DNA from: Flavobacterium pectinovorum
GTDB lineage: Bacteria; Bacteroidota; Bacteroidia; Flavobacteriales; Flavobacteriaceae
DNA length: 64,000 bases
NCBI RefSeq assembly: GCF_006438875.1
Contig: NZ_RCZH01000012.1
Span: forward strand, 1 to 64,000
Direction of reading: 5' to 3'
The translations under genes and the position numbers were made by a program. The notes beneath the pieces were generated by a model. It ran no database searches, was not told where the DNA came from, and saw nothing but the letters and a program-made list of their open reading frames with translations. This document shows, piece by piece, positions 17,096 through 25,917 of this stretch (the stretch's first letter is position 1; every line of letters starts with the position of its first letter).

Positions 17096-18106
17096 TTAAA
17101 TAATATTTTTTAAAAAGTGTAAATATCCTTCTAATCTTTCCAGTGTTTTTTCTTTTTCAATAATCATATCATCTGCACCTAACCAGTCTTTTTTATTCAC
17201 TAATGCTACAGTCATATATTTACCATTGCCGAATTTCGATGGTCGTTGAATTTTTAAAATGCCATATTCTTTCGCTTTATTGATTATTAAATTATGAAAC
17301 GTATTTCGTATTTCTGCCCTAGTGACATTGTCTGGCATTTCAACTTCGTCAGGATCTGTTGAAATTTTAAAGCATAATTTCCCTTCTTCAATTTGAAGAT
17401 ATGCTGGATAAATCCCCCAATAATCCCAGTTTAGTACTGCATTCCAAAAGCCACCGTTAGGATTGTTTACATAATTCCAATTTACTAATTTCATGTTTTT
17501 TTCTAAATGCTGAAAATATCCCTGCCAATCATTTCCATCCCATTTTCCAAGGACCTTTGTTTCAAATTGGTTATTAACGTTTTCTAAACGTGTTAGCCTT
17601 TCAAAAAAATCGATGAAAATATCATTGGTTATATTCGAATAATTAGATAATAATTTAATGAGATCTTGTCTATTATATATGGCAAACCCTTGTGTAATAA
17701 TATGTTTAAGACTAGTCAGCGACTCATTTCCTGTTTTCAGATAGATGCAGATAGGAGTTTGATAACCATTTTCATTGCACCATTTAATTGATAAAGTTTT
17801 GTAGCGTGTCAATTGATTAGAATGATGAGATGTATTCGTTTTGTCTTCTATAACCAATAAATATTTATCATTGATTTCTGCCCATACATCTATGTTTTGC
17901 CATTGTCTGCCAGCTTTTACTTTTACAATATCTTCATTGAAATTTGGTAATTGTTTATGGATTAATTGTTTGACAAAATCAGTTGCACAATTATGTATAT
18001 TTACGTCATGCTTTTTATTTTCAGGATCCGCATATTGCAATAACCAAGTGATGAAAGAATCTTGGTTTAATTCTTTAGTAGCGATTTCAAAAATGTTTGG
18101 TTTCAT
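17096..18106 (-). CDS. PD-(D/E)XK nuclease superfamily protein (PDDEXK_4 type)
   Basis: The 336-aa protein has DSFITWLLQYAD near the N-terminus, NIDVWAEI (D73) and LLVIEDKTNTSHHSNQLTRY, with the E87-D-K89 catalytic pair and QLTRY at 98-102. This is the classic PDDEXK_4 (Pfam PF14281) layout. The second half (residues 190-336) contains many Trp/Tyr residues and may bind DNA or a partner. Family members sit singly or in defence islands, and a direct role in cutting foreign DNA is likely. It follows the PIN-like gene by 24 bases. Confidence 0.8.
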   Translation of the reverse strand: MKPNIFEIATKELNQDSFITWLLQYADPENKKHDVNIHNCATDFVKQLIHKQLPNFNEDIVKVKAGRQWQNIDVWAEINDKYLLVIEDKTNTSHHSNQLTRYKTLSIKWCNENGYQTPICIYLKTGNESLTSLKHIITQGFAIYNRQDLIKLLSNYSNITNDIFIDFFERLTRLENVNNQFETKVLGKWDGNDWQGYFQHLEKNMKLVNWNYVNNPNGGFWNAVLNWDYWGIYPAYLQIEEGKLCFKISTDPDEVEMPDNVTRAEIRNTFHNLIINKAKEYGILKIQRPSKFGNGKYMTVALVNKKDWLGADDMIIEKEKTLERLEGYLHFLKNII

Positions 18107-18130
18107 GTATAAATTGTTCGTGAATTTGTT

Positions 18131-19324
18131 CTATGTATGTTTGAGTCCATTTTCAACTTGTCGTTTTAGTTCGTTTAAATTTTTTGCTGTCTCTCTGAAT
18201 AATCTAGCATCTTTTTTTAATTGCTTGAACCAATAGTCAACTGAGGCATTTAAACGCTGGTCGCGTGATAGAAGTATTTCATTATACAGAGCAGCAATAC
18301 AATGGCTAGAATCTAACACAATGCCACCAGAAGGAATTTTGCCAGCTGTGAATCCTTTTTCAAGGTCTTTAATAATTATGTAGTTACTCACACGTGTAAA
18401 AGTTGTTTGAGTATAAAATCTGTCTATTAAAGATTTCAAAATAGCTTTACAATCAGATATTGTTTGATTTTTTTGTGCAAACTTTTCTGCAAGTTCCTTG
18501 TCTAATGGTTTAACAGATAAACTTTTGTCACGCTCTACATAACTTTTAGTTGACCATTCTTTGACTATTTTGGGAAAGTCAATTATAGTTGCAGCCAAAT
18601 CTTCCCAGTATACAAATACTTGGTCGGCTGAGAAAGAAAGTTCTTCAAGGGAATACCCTTCAATAAGCATCTCTTTGTTTTTTTGAAGTGTAGTTATAGC
18701 ATTTTGGGGAACTTTATAACTTTTTTCTTCATATTCTATTTGTTGCTGTTTTAATTCCTCAATAGTTAATTCTGTCAAACTCTCAAAATAATCAATATGA
18801 GTATATTTTTTGGTTTTAATTGCATCTATTCTTTTTTCAATTTCTTCCTTTGGATTTTCCAATATTTGAGAATGAATTATTTGAGTTGCAAGTTTAGGTG
18901 CAATCACACCAATAAAACCTTTACTGCAATCATAGTCTTTGAGTGCAGCCAATTGTCCTAGTAAAGCAATGTATATTCTTGAAGAATTCGCTTTTAGAAA
19001 ATCCAACCTTTCCGTTTTAATTGTTCCACTCCAAGTATGTTCAATTAAAGCTAAAAAATCGTCTATAATGTAATACTCTTTTGAAGCCATCATTCGCTGT
19101 CCTCGGATAAGAGTATTTAATGCCCTAGCCATATTGTTTCTTTGATCAAGGTCTTTGTTAAGGGCTATTTCAATTACTCCGGCTGGGCTTGAAAAAACTT
19201 CAATTTCTCCACTCAAAGATTTCTCTAGTAAATATTTTCCAAGGTCTGTGTCAATCCAATTTGTCTCTTTTGGAGCAATATCGTTTAATGAGCAATTATC
19301 AATGTATATTTTTAGCGGTTTCAT
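18131..19324 (-). CDS. PIN-like ribonuclease domain protein with long insert
   Basis: The N-terminus IYIDNCSLNDI (Asp9), SSPAGVIEIAL (Glu52) and the distant C-terminal elements GIVLDSSHCIAAL (Asp338, His341) and ILLSRDQRL (Asp355) fit the split acidic site of PIN-like domains. Between them is a ~280-residue mainly helical insert (KEEIEKRIDAIKTKKYTH ...). PIN proteins usually cut RNA. It is the first gene of a compact set (PIN-like, PD-(D/E)XK, GIY-YIG-like) with gaps of 24 and 18 bases. A toxin-like or effector role is inferred. Confidence 0.6.
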   Translation of the reverse strand: MKPLKIYIDNCSLNDIAPKETNWIDTDLGKYLLEKSLSGEIEVFSSPAGVIEIALNKDLDQRNNMARALNTLIRGQRMMASKEYYIIDDFLALIEHTWSGTIKTERLDFLKANSSRIYIALLGQLAALKDYDCSKGFIGVIAPKLATQIIHSQILENPKEEIEKRIDAIKTKKYTHIDYFESLTELTIEELKQQQIEYEEKSYKVPQNAITTLQKNKEMLIEGYSLEELSFSADQVFVYWEDLAATIIDFPKIVKEWSTKSYVERDKSLSVKPLDKELAEKFAQKNQTISDCKAILKSLIDRFYTQTTFTRVSNYIIIKDLEKGFTAGKIPSGGIVLDSSHCIAALYNEILLSRDQRLNASVDYWFKQLKKDARLFRETAKNLNELKRQVENGLKHT

Positions 19325-19384
19325 TGGAGATTATTTTGTTTCGTTAGATATATCTTTTGGCGCAAACTCATCTGTGTTAGTTTT

Positions 19385-20356
19385 TTATAAATCGTATTTA
19401 GAATAATTCTGCATCATTAAGCTCTTAAGTTTTATTGCTTCATCATAAATTTCTCCTATATAATTATTTATTTGTGGAATTTGCTCTTGATACAAATCTA
19501 AATAATCAGTAAAAAACTTTGGATTGTCAAAATATATTGCGGATATCTCAAATGCTTCTTTTAACAGATCGACTATTTTAAAATCTATGTGATTAGCTTT
19601 TGCTATTTCATGATAATGTTCAAGAATATAGGAAATTTTAACAATATGGTGTGGATGGGTTCCTTCATTTAGATAAAAGGGCTCGATTTCAGTATCTGTT
19701 TTGAATTCTTTTTTATAGAATAATAAAATTGTTATTAGAATACCAGATAATCCAACAGCTAAAAGTTTAAAAACATCATCATTTGAATTTATGCTTTTTA
19801 ATTCACATAAATCAATAATCTTTAGACAAACAAATTGACAACCGTTTAAATCAGAATCATATTCAGAAATATGATTATACGAAATGAGGTTGCTAATATT
19901 TGAAATTTGATTATCAAATTGACCTTCTCTTTTCTGAACTAAATGGGCAAATTCATGGTAGTAAGTAAAAATTATTGAAGTTTGAAACATTAAATATTCA
20001 AGGTCAATACATTGTGATAAACTAAAATATCTTTTTAATCTATAATTTGTAAAAAATTTATTTTCATTTAATTTCTCGTTTAATTTAATAATTTGTTCTT
20101 TAGAAACATACATAATATAACTTCCATTATTGTAAGTTCCTCCAGAATTTACATCTTCTTTATCCCAATAAAAAAAATATGAATTTTCTAAACCGAATTT
20201 TGATGAATTCAATTCTAAATCATTTGTACAAAATTCAAAATAAGTTAAAAAAATGTCCTCAATAGGATTTCCTATTATGTTAAAAATATCCGATTTAGAT
20301 ATGGCAGTATTACGCAAAATGTTTTCTGAATTTTCGTTATAAAGACTTCTATTCAT
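19385..20356 (-). CDS. HExxH zinc metallopeptidase-like protein
   Basis: The 323-aa protein contains YYHEFAHLVQ (HEFAH, residues 134-138) and downstream HISEYDSDLNGCQF (Glu165/Asp169), a typical zincin triad arrangement. A hydrophobic helix (AVGLSGILITILLFY) lies at about 206-220. There is no signal peptide, so it acts in the cytosol or at the membrane. Similar stand-alone HExxH proteins appear in defence islands as effectors activated by partners. It is 61 bases upstream of the PIN-like gene on the same strand. Confidence 0.65.
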   Translation of the reverse strand: MNRSLYNENSENILRNTAISKSDIFNIIGNPIEDIFLTYFEFCTNDLELNSSKFGLENSYFFYWDKEDVNSGGTYNNGSYIMYVSKEQIIKLNEKLNENKFFTNYRLKRYFSLSQCIDLEYLMFQTSIIFTYYHEFAHLVQKREGQFDNQISNISNLISYNHISEYDSDLNGCQFVCLKIIDLCELKSINSNDDVFKLLAVGLSGILITILLFYKKEFKTDTEIEPFYLNEGTHPHHIVKISYILEHYHEIAKANHIDFKIVDLLKEAFEISAIYFDNPKFFTDYLDLYQEQIPQINNYIGEIYDEAIKLKSLMMQNYSKYDL

Positions 20357-20524
20357 ATTTTATTGATATTTTGTTAGGTATTTTAAAGTGACGTATAATT
20401 TGTTTATAAACAGTCGTTATAAATCCTTGCCATATGATTTTGTGCCAAAATGTAGCTTTATATTGCACTATATCAAACATACAAAATAGTTATAATTATG
20501 TATTACGGTTTTCCGTATAATAAA

Positions 20525-20551
20525 ATAAGATGCTTTTAAGCATCTTATTTT
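20525..20551. terminator. bidirectional hairpin downstream of XRE gene
   Basis: The perfect palindrome AATAAGATGC-TTTTAA-GCATCTTATT is followed by T-rich sequence. It lies 29 bases after the stop of the XRE gene (minus strand) and ends that transcript. Confidence 0.7.
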
Positions 20552-20579
20552 TATGGAATATTTAAATAATCTGATGGAA

Positions 20580-20828
20580 TTATTCCTTGTCTAAATGAAA
20601 CTCAAAGTTGAATAATTCTGAGGGATGGATATTTAAACCTTTTGAAAGTTGTAACACTGATGAAAGTTGAATATTGGTTTCTCCTTTTTCAATTTTACTA
20701 ATATCACTATGATCGAGGTCGCATCTTTGTGCTAATTGCCTATAGCTTAAATTTTTTGCTGTTCGAAATTTCTCCAATTGCTTTCCAAATAATATTTGAA
20801 AATCTTTCTTGTCAAGACTGTTACTCAT
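20580..20828 (-). CDS. XRE-family helix-turn-helix regulator, 82 aa
   Basis: Reading from the ATG at 20828 (a TTG lies 7 codons upstream) gives a single HTH domain: FRTAKNLSYRQLAQRCDLD, HSDISKIEKGETNIQLSSV and LQLSKGLNIHPSELFNF. This is the canonical Cro/CI-type fold. It is first on the minus strand ahead of the HExxH protein and the nuclease cluster, so it may repress them. A 6-bp inverted repeat (GTGGGT/ACCCAC) 47 bases upstream is a candidate operator. Confidence 0.85.
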   Translation of the reverse strand: MSNSLDKKDFQILFGKQLEKFRTAKNLSYRQLAQRCDLDHSDISKIEKGETNIQLSSVLQLSKGLNIHPSELFNFEFHLDKE

Positions 20829-20874
20829 TGTTGTTAGTTGAATAAGCAATTTCAGTAGTTTTATAAAAAATAGT

Positions 20875-20892
20875 GTGGGTTTTACGACCCAC
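20875..20892. promoter_or_regulatory. candidate operator of the XRE regulator
   Basis: GTGGGT-TTTACG-ACCCAC forms an exact 6-bp inverted repeat upstream of the XRE gene (minus strand) and just before the promoter of the structured RNA on the plus strand. Its size and position suit binding by an XRE dimer; there is no direct evidence. Confidence 0.4.
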
Positions 20893-20926
20893 GTGTATAT
20901 TTTTTAATATATTTGTTTATAATTAC

Positions 20927-20934
20927 TAAATTTG
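20927..20934 (+). promoter_or_regulatory. -7 promoter element for the structured RNA
   Basis: TAAATTTG is an exact match to the Bacteroidota TAnnTTTG -7 box. It lies about 7 bases before the proposed RNA start at about 20941. A well-placed -33 TTG is not obvious. Confidence 0.5.
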
Positions 20935-20940
20935 CGATTC

Positions 20941-21113
20941 TTCAAATAAAATATTGAAGCATTCGCTTTGAATCCCGACCTAAAAACTGGTAATTTTTGT
21001 ACACGGGATGATAAGTAAGATGCTCACGTCTATTGGCGTGGGCTCACTTATTCGTGTACAGGTATACCAGTACCTTAGGTCGATATAAGCTGAGTTCCAT
21101 GCCATTTTTTTTT
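20941..21113 (+). ncRNA. long-hairpin structured RNA, candidate 6S-Flavo RNA
   Basis: Nested complementary blocks form one long interrupted hairpin: GACCTA (20977)/TAGGTC (21076), ACTGGTA (20986)/TACCAGT (21065), GTACACG (20999)/CGTGTAC (21053), ATAAGT (21011)/ACTTAT (21046) and CACG (21025)/CGTG (21037). An outer GCAT/ATGC pairing and a 9-T run at 21105 complete a ~170-nt transcript. An internal loop carries GGTAATTTTTG, close to the TAnnTTTG -7 box. That fits an RNA that mimics an open promoter, as 6S RNA does; Rfam has a 6S-Flavo family in this phylum. The identity is inferred from shape, size and that loop. Confidence 0.5.
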
Positions 21114-21440
21114 GGTTCTTATTAAAATTTTCTTCAGCTTTTATTCTTAGCGTATTTCACTATTTCAGAGTCTCGTAATTAGTTATTATCTAACCAATAA
21201 ACCTACGTGCTTATGAACTAAAAAAGATTAAAGCCATATTTAATGCCTGCGCTGTCCTATTTTTCATTTTGAGTTAGTCATTGTACAGTTGCAGGCTATA
21301 AAACTGGTAAATTTTGTAGTGATGTCTACTGCTTCCAAATGGATATCGCACAAAAAAAGGCCCTCTATCTCACGTCGTCAAACAAGTAATAGAGGACCAA
21401 AGCTAATAAAACTAACGTCTCATTAAACTAACCCAATATT
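21114..21440 (+). other. leader region of the SusC-SusD-S9 operon
   Basis: This stretch has no gene. At 21301-21318 it contains AAACTGGTAAATTTTGTA, an 18-base near-copy (one mismatch) of the internal-loop strand of the upstream RNA and a plausible -7 box for the operon. At 21353-21400 it has a stem GGCCCTCTAT/ATAGAGGACC that would lie in the 5' leader. A TTG at 21289-21291 is a possible -33 element. Confidence 0.4.
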
Positions 21441-24400
21441 ATGAAAACTTTTTCATTAAATAAAGGGTTGGCGGCACTTTGGTATCCGTTTATTTTCGGG
21501 TTTTACCTTTTTTGCACGCCAGCCTTAGCACGGAATCCCTTGCGGTTTTCCGCTTTACAACAACAATTTCAAGTCACGGGTACCATTACCGATGGTACAA
21601 ATCCTCTTCCCGGAGTCAGCATTACAGTCAAAGGCCAGCAAAAAACGGTCTTTTCGGATTTTGATGGCAAATTTGCCATAAATGTATCTCATAACGACAC
21701 CCTGATTTTTACTTACCTTGGTTTTAAGACAGTCACAATTTCTGTTGGGGATCTCAAAATAATTAATGTGCAAATGCGGGAAGATGCGACCTCCTTATTG
21801 GAAGTCAAGATCAATGCCGGTTACTATTCTGTAAAGAACAGTGAACGCACCGGAAGCATTTCGAAAATCAGTTCAAAAGATATCGAAAAACAACCTGTCA
21901 CCAATGTGCTTGCAACTATGCAGGGACGAATGGCAGGTGTTAATATTACTCAAAACACAGGTGTGGCTGGAGGCGGTTTCGATATACAAATAAGGGGACA
22001 GAACAGTTTGCGCTCTGATGGGAACAGACCGTTATATATCGTTGATGGTGTTCCTTATTCCTCAGATGCCGTAGGTTCTGATCTGACAGGGATTGTTCTG
22101 CCCGGTGCAACAAGTCCTCTAAGCAGTATCAATCCAACAGAGATAGAAAGTATTGAAGTCCTTAAAGATGCAGATGCAACGGCGATTTATGGTTCAAGGG
22201 GAGCCAATGGAGTGGTACTTATCACCACTAAAAAAGGCAAAGAGGGCAAAACAAGATTTACTGCAAATGTATCGGGTGGATTTGGCTCAGTGACACGCCT
22301 TATGGAACTTATGAATACACAGCAGTATCTGCAAATGCGCAGAGAAGCGTTCATCAATGATGGCATTTCTTATGGTCCAACCGATTATGATGTCAATGGA
22401 ACATGGGATCAAAACCGTTATACAGATTGGCAAGAAGTACTCATTGGAGGAACTTCAGAGATCAATGATGTGCAGGCATCGGTATCAGGAGGCTCATCCG
22501 GGACACAATTCCTTATCAACGGCAATTTTCATAAGGAAACCACGGTTTTTCCCGGCAACTACAATTACCGTAAAGGAAATCTCCATGCGAATCTGAACCA
22601 TGAATCCGAAAATAAAAAATTCCACATCAATTTTTCTATGGGCTACACTGCTCAGGAAAATAACCAGCCAGGAATTGATATAACCCAACAAGTTATTCTT
22701 CTACCACCCAATGCTCCGGCATTATATGATGAAAATGGCAATTTAAACTGGGAAAACAGCACTTGGAATAATCCCATGAGTAATCTGGAAGGAAAATACA
22801 CTTCAAGATCTAATGACCTTTTTGCCAATAGTCTATTATCCTATAATATCCTGCCGAGTTTAATTGCTAAAGCGAGTTTTGGTTTTACCGATACGCGTTT
22901 TGATGATAGTCGGACTCAGCCATCCACCATGTATGATCCAGCTTATGGATTAGGTAGTGAATACTCCTCCATTTATGTCAATAACACTACAAGAAAATCA
23001 TGGATTATGGAACCCCAAATATCATGGTCGAAAAAATTTGGCAGAGGAAAAACCGAAATCCTCATTGGAAGTACATTTCAACAGCAGACAGCAAACCAAT
23101 TGGTACAGGAAGCGGACGGATTTAGTAGCAACAGCCTGATCTATAACCTTTCCTCAGCATTTCATGTATTTGACTTGGTAGATAGTGAATCGATCTATAA
23201 ATATCAGGCTTTTTTCGGGAGGGTTAATTTTTCGTGGAATGAGAAGTACATTGTAAACCTTACCGGACGCAGGGATGGTTCAAGCAGATTTGGTCCCGGA
23301 AGGCAGTTCGCAACTTTTGGAGCGATTGGAAGCGCATGGCTGTTTTCAAATGAAACATTCGTAAAAGAGAATCTTGGTTTCTTAAGTTTTGGAAAATTAA
23401 GAGCCAGTTATGGTACCACCGGAAATGACCAGATTGGTGACTACCAGTTTTTAGATACCTATGGTTCTTCGGGAAACAACTATGGTGGTATAAATGGTTT
23501 GGAACCGACACGTTTGTTTAATCCCAATTTTGGTTGGGAAATCAATAAAAAATTGGAGTTGGCACTGGAAACAGGTTTTTTAAAAGACCGTATTTTTATA
23601 ACGGCGGGCTGGTACAGCAACCGTTCTTCCAACCAATTGGTAGGAATTCCTCTTCCTGCTACAACTGGATTTAATTCGATACAGGCAAATTTAGATGCCA
23701 CAGTACAAAACAGAGGGATCGAGCTTACCCTTAGAACGGTAAATTTTCAAAAAGAATCCTTTAACTGGACAAGCAGTTTTAATTTGACAATCGCCCGAAA
23801 TAAACTATTGTCTTTTCCTGATCTGAAAGGATCAACTTATGAGAACCAATATGTAATAGGCCAGCCTTTAAACATTAAGAAATTATACCACTATACGGGA
23901 ATAGATCCCACAACAGGAATTTACCAGTTTGAGGATTTCAATGCAGACGGTTTAATTACATCGCCACAGGATAAGCAGGCTATCCGTGATTTGAATCCAA
24001 AATATTTCGGAGGATTTCAAAATACCATTACCTATAAAAACTGGCAATTGGATTTTCTTTTTCAGTTTGTCAATCAGCTGAACTATAACGGATCATATAG
24101 TACTGGACTACCCGGCGCTATGGCCAATCAGCCTGTGCAGGTCATGAACCACTGGCAAAACCCTGGAGATAAGGCCACCTATCAACAGTACACCACAGGG
24201 GTAAATAGTGAAGCTATGGATGCATTTTACAAGTTTTATGCCAGTGATGCCATGATAACGGATGCCTCTTACATACGGCTTAAAAATTTGTCATTGTCAT
24301 ATACTATCCCTGAGCAGTGGCTTAAAGGAGTAAAATGCCGACTGGTATTTCAGGGACAGAATCTTTTCACGATCACTTCCTATAAGGGTGCTGACCCCGA

Positions 24401-24467
24401 ATCCAGATTCACAACAAGCCTTCCACCTTTAAAGGTATTTACAACCGGGCTTCAGCTTACTTTTTAA
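21441..24467 (+). CDS. SusC/RagA-family TonB-linked outer-membrane transporter
   Basis: The 1008-aa protein has a signal peptide, then a carboxypeptidase-like beta domain (VTGTITDGTNPLPGVSITVK, FSDFDGKFAIN). Next come the SusC plug (GRMAGVNITQ, IQIRGQNSLRSDGNRPLYIV, DADATAIYGSRGANGVVLIT) and a C-terminal barrel ending in TGLQLTF. It imports large ligands across the outer membrane using TonB energy, together with the SusD lipoprotein 18 bases downstream. The substrate is unknown. The neighbouring peptidase and small-peptide genes suggest a peptide rather than a glycan. It is shorter than SusC 2 in this window and has no STN domain. Confidence 0.9.
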   Translation: MKTFSLNKGLAALWYPFIFGFYLFCTPALARNPLRFSALQQQFQVTGTITDGTNPLPGVSITVKGQQKTVFSDFDGKFAINVSHNDTLIFTYLGFKTVTISVGDLKIINVQMREDATSLLEVKINAGYYSVKNSERTGSISKISSKDIEKQPVTNVLATMQGRMAGVNITQNTGVAGGGFDIQIRGQNSLRSDGNRPLYIVDGVPYSSDAVGSDLTGIVLPGATSPLSSINPTEIESIEVLKDADATAIYGSRGANGVVLITTKKGKEGKTRFTANVSGGFGSVTRLMELMNTQQYLQMRREAFINDGISYGPTDYDVNGTWDQNRYTDWQEVLIGGTSEINDVQASVSGGSSGTQFLINGNFHKETTVFPGNYNYRKGNLHANLNHESENKKFHINFSMGYTAQENNQPGIDITQQVILLPPNAPALYDENGNLNWENSTWNNPMSNLEGKYTSRSNDLFANSLLSYNILPSLIAKASFGFTDTRFDDSRTQPSTMYDPAYGLGSEYSSIYVNNTTRKSWIMEPQISWSKKFGRGKTEILIGSTFQQQTANQLVQEADGFSSNSLIYNLSSAFHVFDLVDSESIYKYQAFFGRVNFSWNEKYIVNLTGRRDGSSRFGPGRQFATFGAIGSAWLFSNETFVKENLGFLSFGKLRASYGTTGNDQIGDYQFLDTYGSSGNNYGGINGLEPTRLFNPNFGWEINKKLELALETGFLKDRIFITAGWYSNRSSNQLVGIPLPATTGFNSIQANLDATVQNRGIELTLRTVNFQKESFNWTSSFNLTIARNKLLSFPDLKGSTYENQYVIGQPLNIKKLYHYTGIDPTTGIYQFEDFNADGLITSPQDKQAIRDLNPKYFGGFQNTITYKNWQLDFLFQFVNQLNYNGSYSTGLPGAMANQPVQVMNHWQNPGDKATYQQYTTGVNSEAMDAFYKFYASDAMITDASYIRLKNLSLSYTIPEQWLKGVKCRLVFQGQNLFTITSYKGADPESRFTTSLPPLKVFTTGLQLTF

Positions 24468-24485
24468 CTTCTTAATTTAAACATT

Positions 24486-25916
24486 ATGAAAAAGAAATCA
24501 TTTTTACGTTTTATCCAAAACTATAAAATAAAAATAGTAAACCACAGACTTCTAATAGGATTACTTGTGTCCTGTATGATACTTCTAGGTGGCTGTGATA
24601 ATTTTGTTGAGGTTGACCTTCCGTCCTCACAACTAACAGCAAGCGCCGTTTTTCAGGACAGAGCTACTGCCAATGCAGCGATGGTAAGCATTTATGCTAA
24701 AATGCGCGACGAGGGTATTTTAAGCGGGAGTGTCGCAGGAATCTCCAATCAAATGGGAAACTATGCAGATGAGCTTGTGTATTACGGCGATATTTCCGGC
24801 ACAACCCGAAACTTTTACAACAATACGCTACTTGCTTCCAATTCGGAGGTCTTTAACTGGTGGAGCAGCAGTTACAACCAAATTTATGCTGCAAATGCCA
24901 TTATTGAAGGAGTGAATGCTTCTACGGCGCTCAATACTGTAGATAAAAACCAGCTTACAGGAGAGGCTTTGTTTGTACGATCACTGTTGCATTTTTATCT
25001 TCTTAATCTCTATGGGGATGTGCCTTATATCACCACAACAGACTATCAGCAAAATAAAGTGGCGCACAGAATGCCTTCTGCTGAGCTGTATTCCCATATC
25101 ATAAGTGATCTGGAACTGGCCGTTTCATTATTACCGGAAGATTATATTTCCAGTGACCGTGTGCGTCCAAATAAATCCGTAGCGATGGCATTATTGGCAA
25201 GGGTTTATCTTTATAAAGGCATGTGGGCGGAAGCATCAAATGCGGCTTCATATACCCTAAACAATACAGGAATGTACACTTGGGAGGCCAATCTGGACGC
25301 CATATTTCTCAAAGAAAGTACCACAACGATTTGGCAGTTTATGCCTAGAGCGGATGGGCAGAATACACAGGAAGGCGAAACATTCATCTTTACGGCACCA
25401 CCGCCATCACTTGTTGCTTTAAGTACTGAACTTATAAGTGAATTTGAACCGGGTGACCAGCGAAAGGATCATTGGACTCATGCCATTACAAACGGAACAG
25501 ACACTTGGTATCATGCCAATAAGTACAAACAGAAATCAAATACTTCTAGTTCATTAGAGTATTCTATAGTATTTCGTTTGGCCGAGCAATACCTGATTCG
25601 CTCTGAAGCCCGCGCACAGCAAGGTGATCTTATAGGCGCGAAAGAAGATTTGGATAAAATCAGAAACACAGCCGGACTTGCTGGAACCACTGCCGTGAGC
25701 CAGCAAGATATACTTAGTGCCATATTACATGAGAGAAGAGTGGAATTTTTCACAGAATTGGGACACCGCTTTTTCGACCTGAAAAGAACGAATCATTTGG
25801 ATGATGCATTATCATCTGTAAAAGTAGGATGGAATACTACAGACAGATTGTTACCACTGCCTGAATCAGAACTTACGCTGAATCCGAATCTTAATCCTCA
25901 AAATCCGGGCTACTAA
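24486..25916 (+). CDS. SusD/RagB-family surface lipoprotein
   Basis: The 476-aa protein has a lipobox (VSCMILLGGCDNF, Cys at residue ~37) after an unusually long basic N-terminus, which suggests the real start could be internal. The body shows the SusD features: an N-terminal helical half (NAAMVSIYAKM, ALFVRSLLHFYLLNLYGDVPYIT) and the C-terminal EQYLIRSEARAQQGD, LHERRVEFFTELGHRFFDLK. It caps the SusC barrel and binds the ligand. It is followed directly by the S9 peptidase gene (1-base gap). Confidence 0.9.
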   Translation: MKKKSFLRFIQNYKIKIVNHRLLIGLLVSCMILLGGCDNFVEVDLPSSQLTASAVFQDRATANAAMVSIYAKMRDEGILSGSVAGISNQMGNYADELVYYGDISGTTRNFYNNTLLASNSEVFNWWSSSYNQIYAANAIIEGVNASTALNTVDKNQLTGEALFVRSLLHFYLLNLYGDVPYITTTDYQQNKVAHRMPSAELYSHIISDLELAVSLLPEDYISSDRVRPNKSVAMALLARVYLYKGMWAEASNAASYTLNNTGMYTWEANLDAIFLKESTTTIWQFMPRADGQNTQEGETFIFTAPPPSLVALSTELISEFEPGDQRKDHWTHAITNGTDTWYHANKYKQKSNTSSSLEYSIVFRLAEQYLIRSEARAQQGDLIGAKEDLDKIRNTAGLAGTTAVSQQDILSAILHERRVEFFTELGHRFFDLKRTNHLDDALSSVKVGWNTTDRLLPLPESELTLNPNLNPQNPGY

Positions 25917-25917
25917 A

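Noticed and set aside
20941-21113. Retron msr/msd RNA
   Set aside because: The long hairpin suggested it, but no reverse transcriptase gene is nearby; 6S-type RNA fits better.
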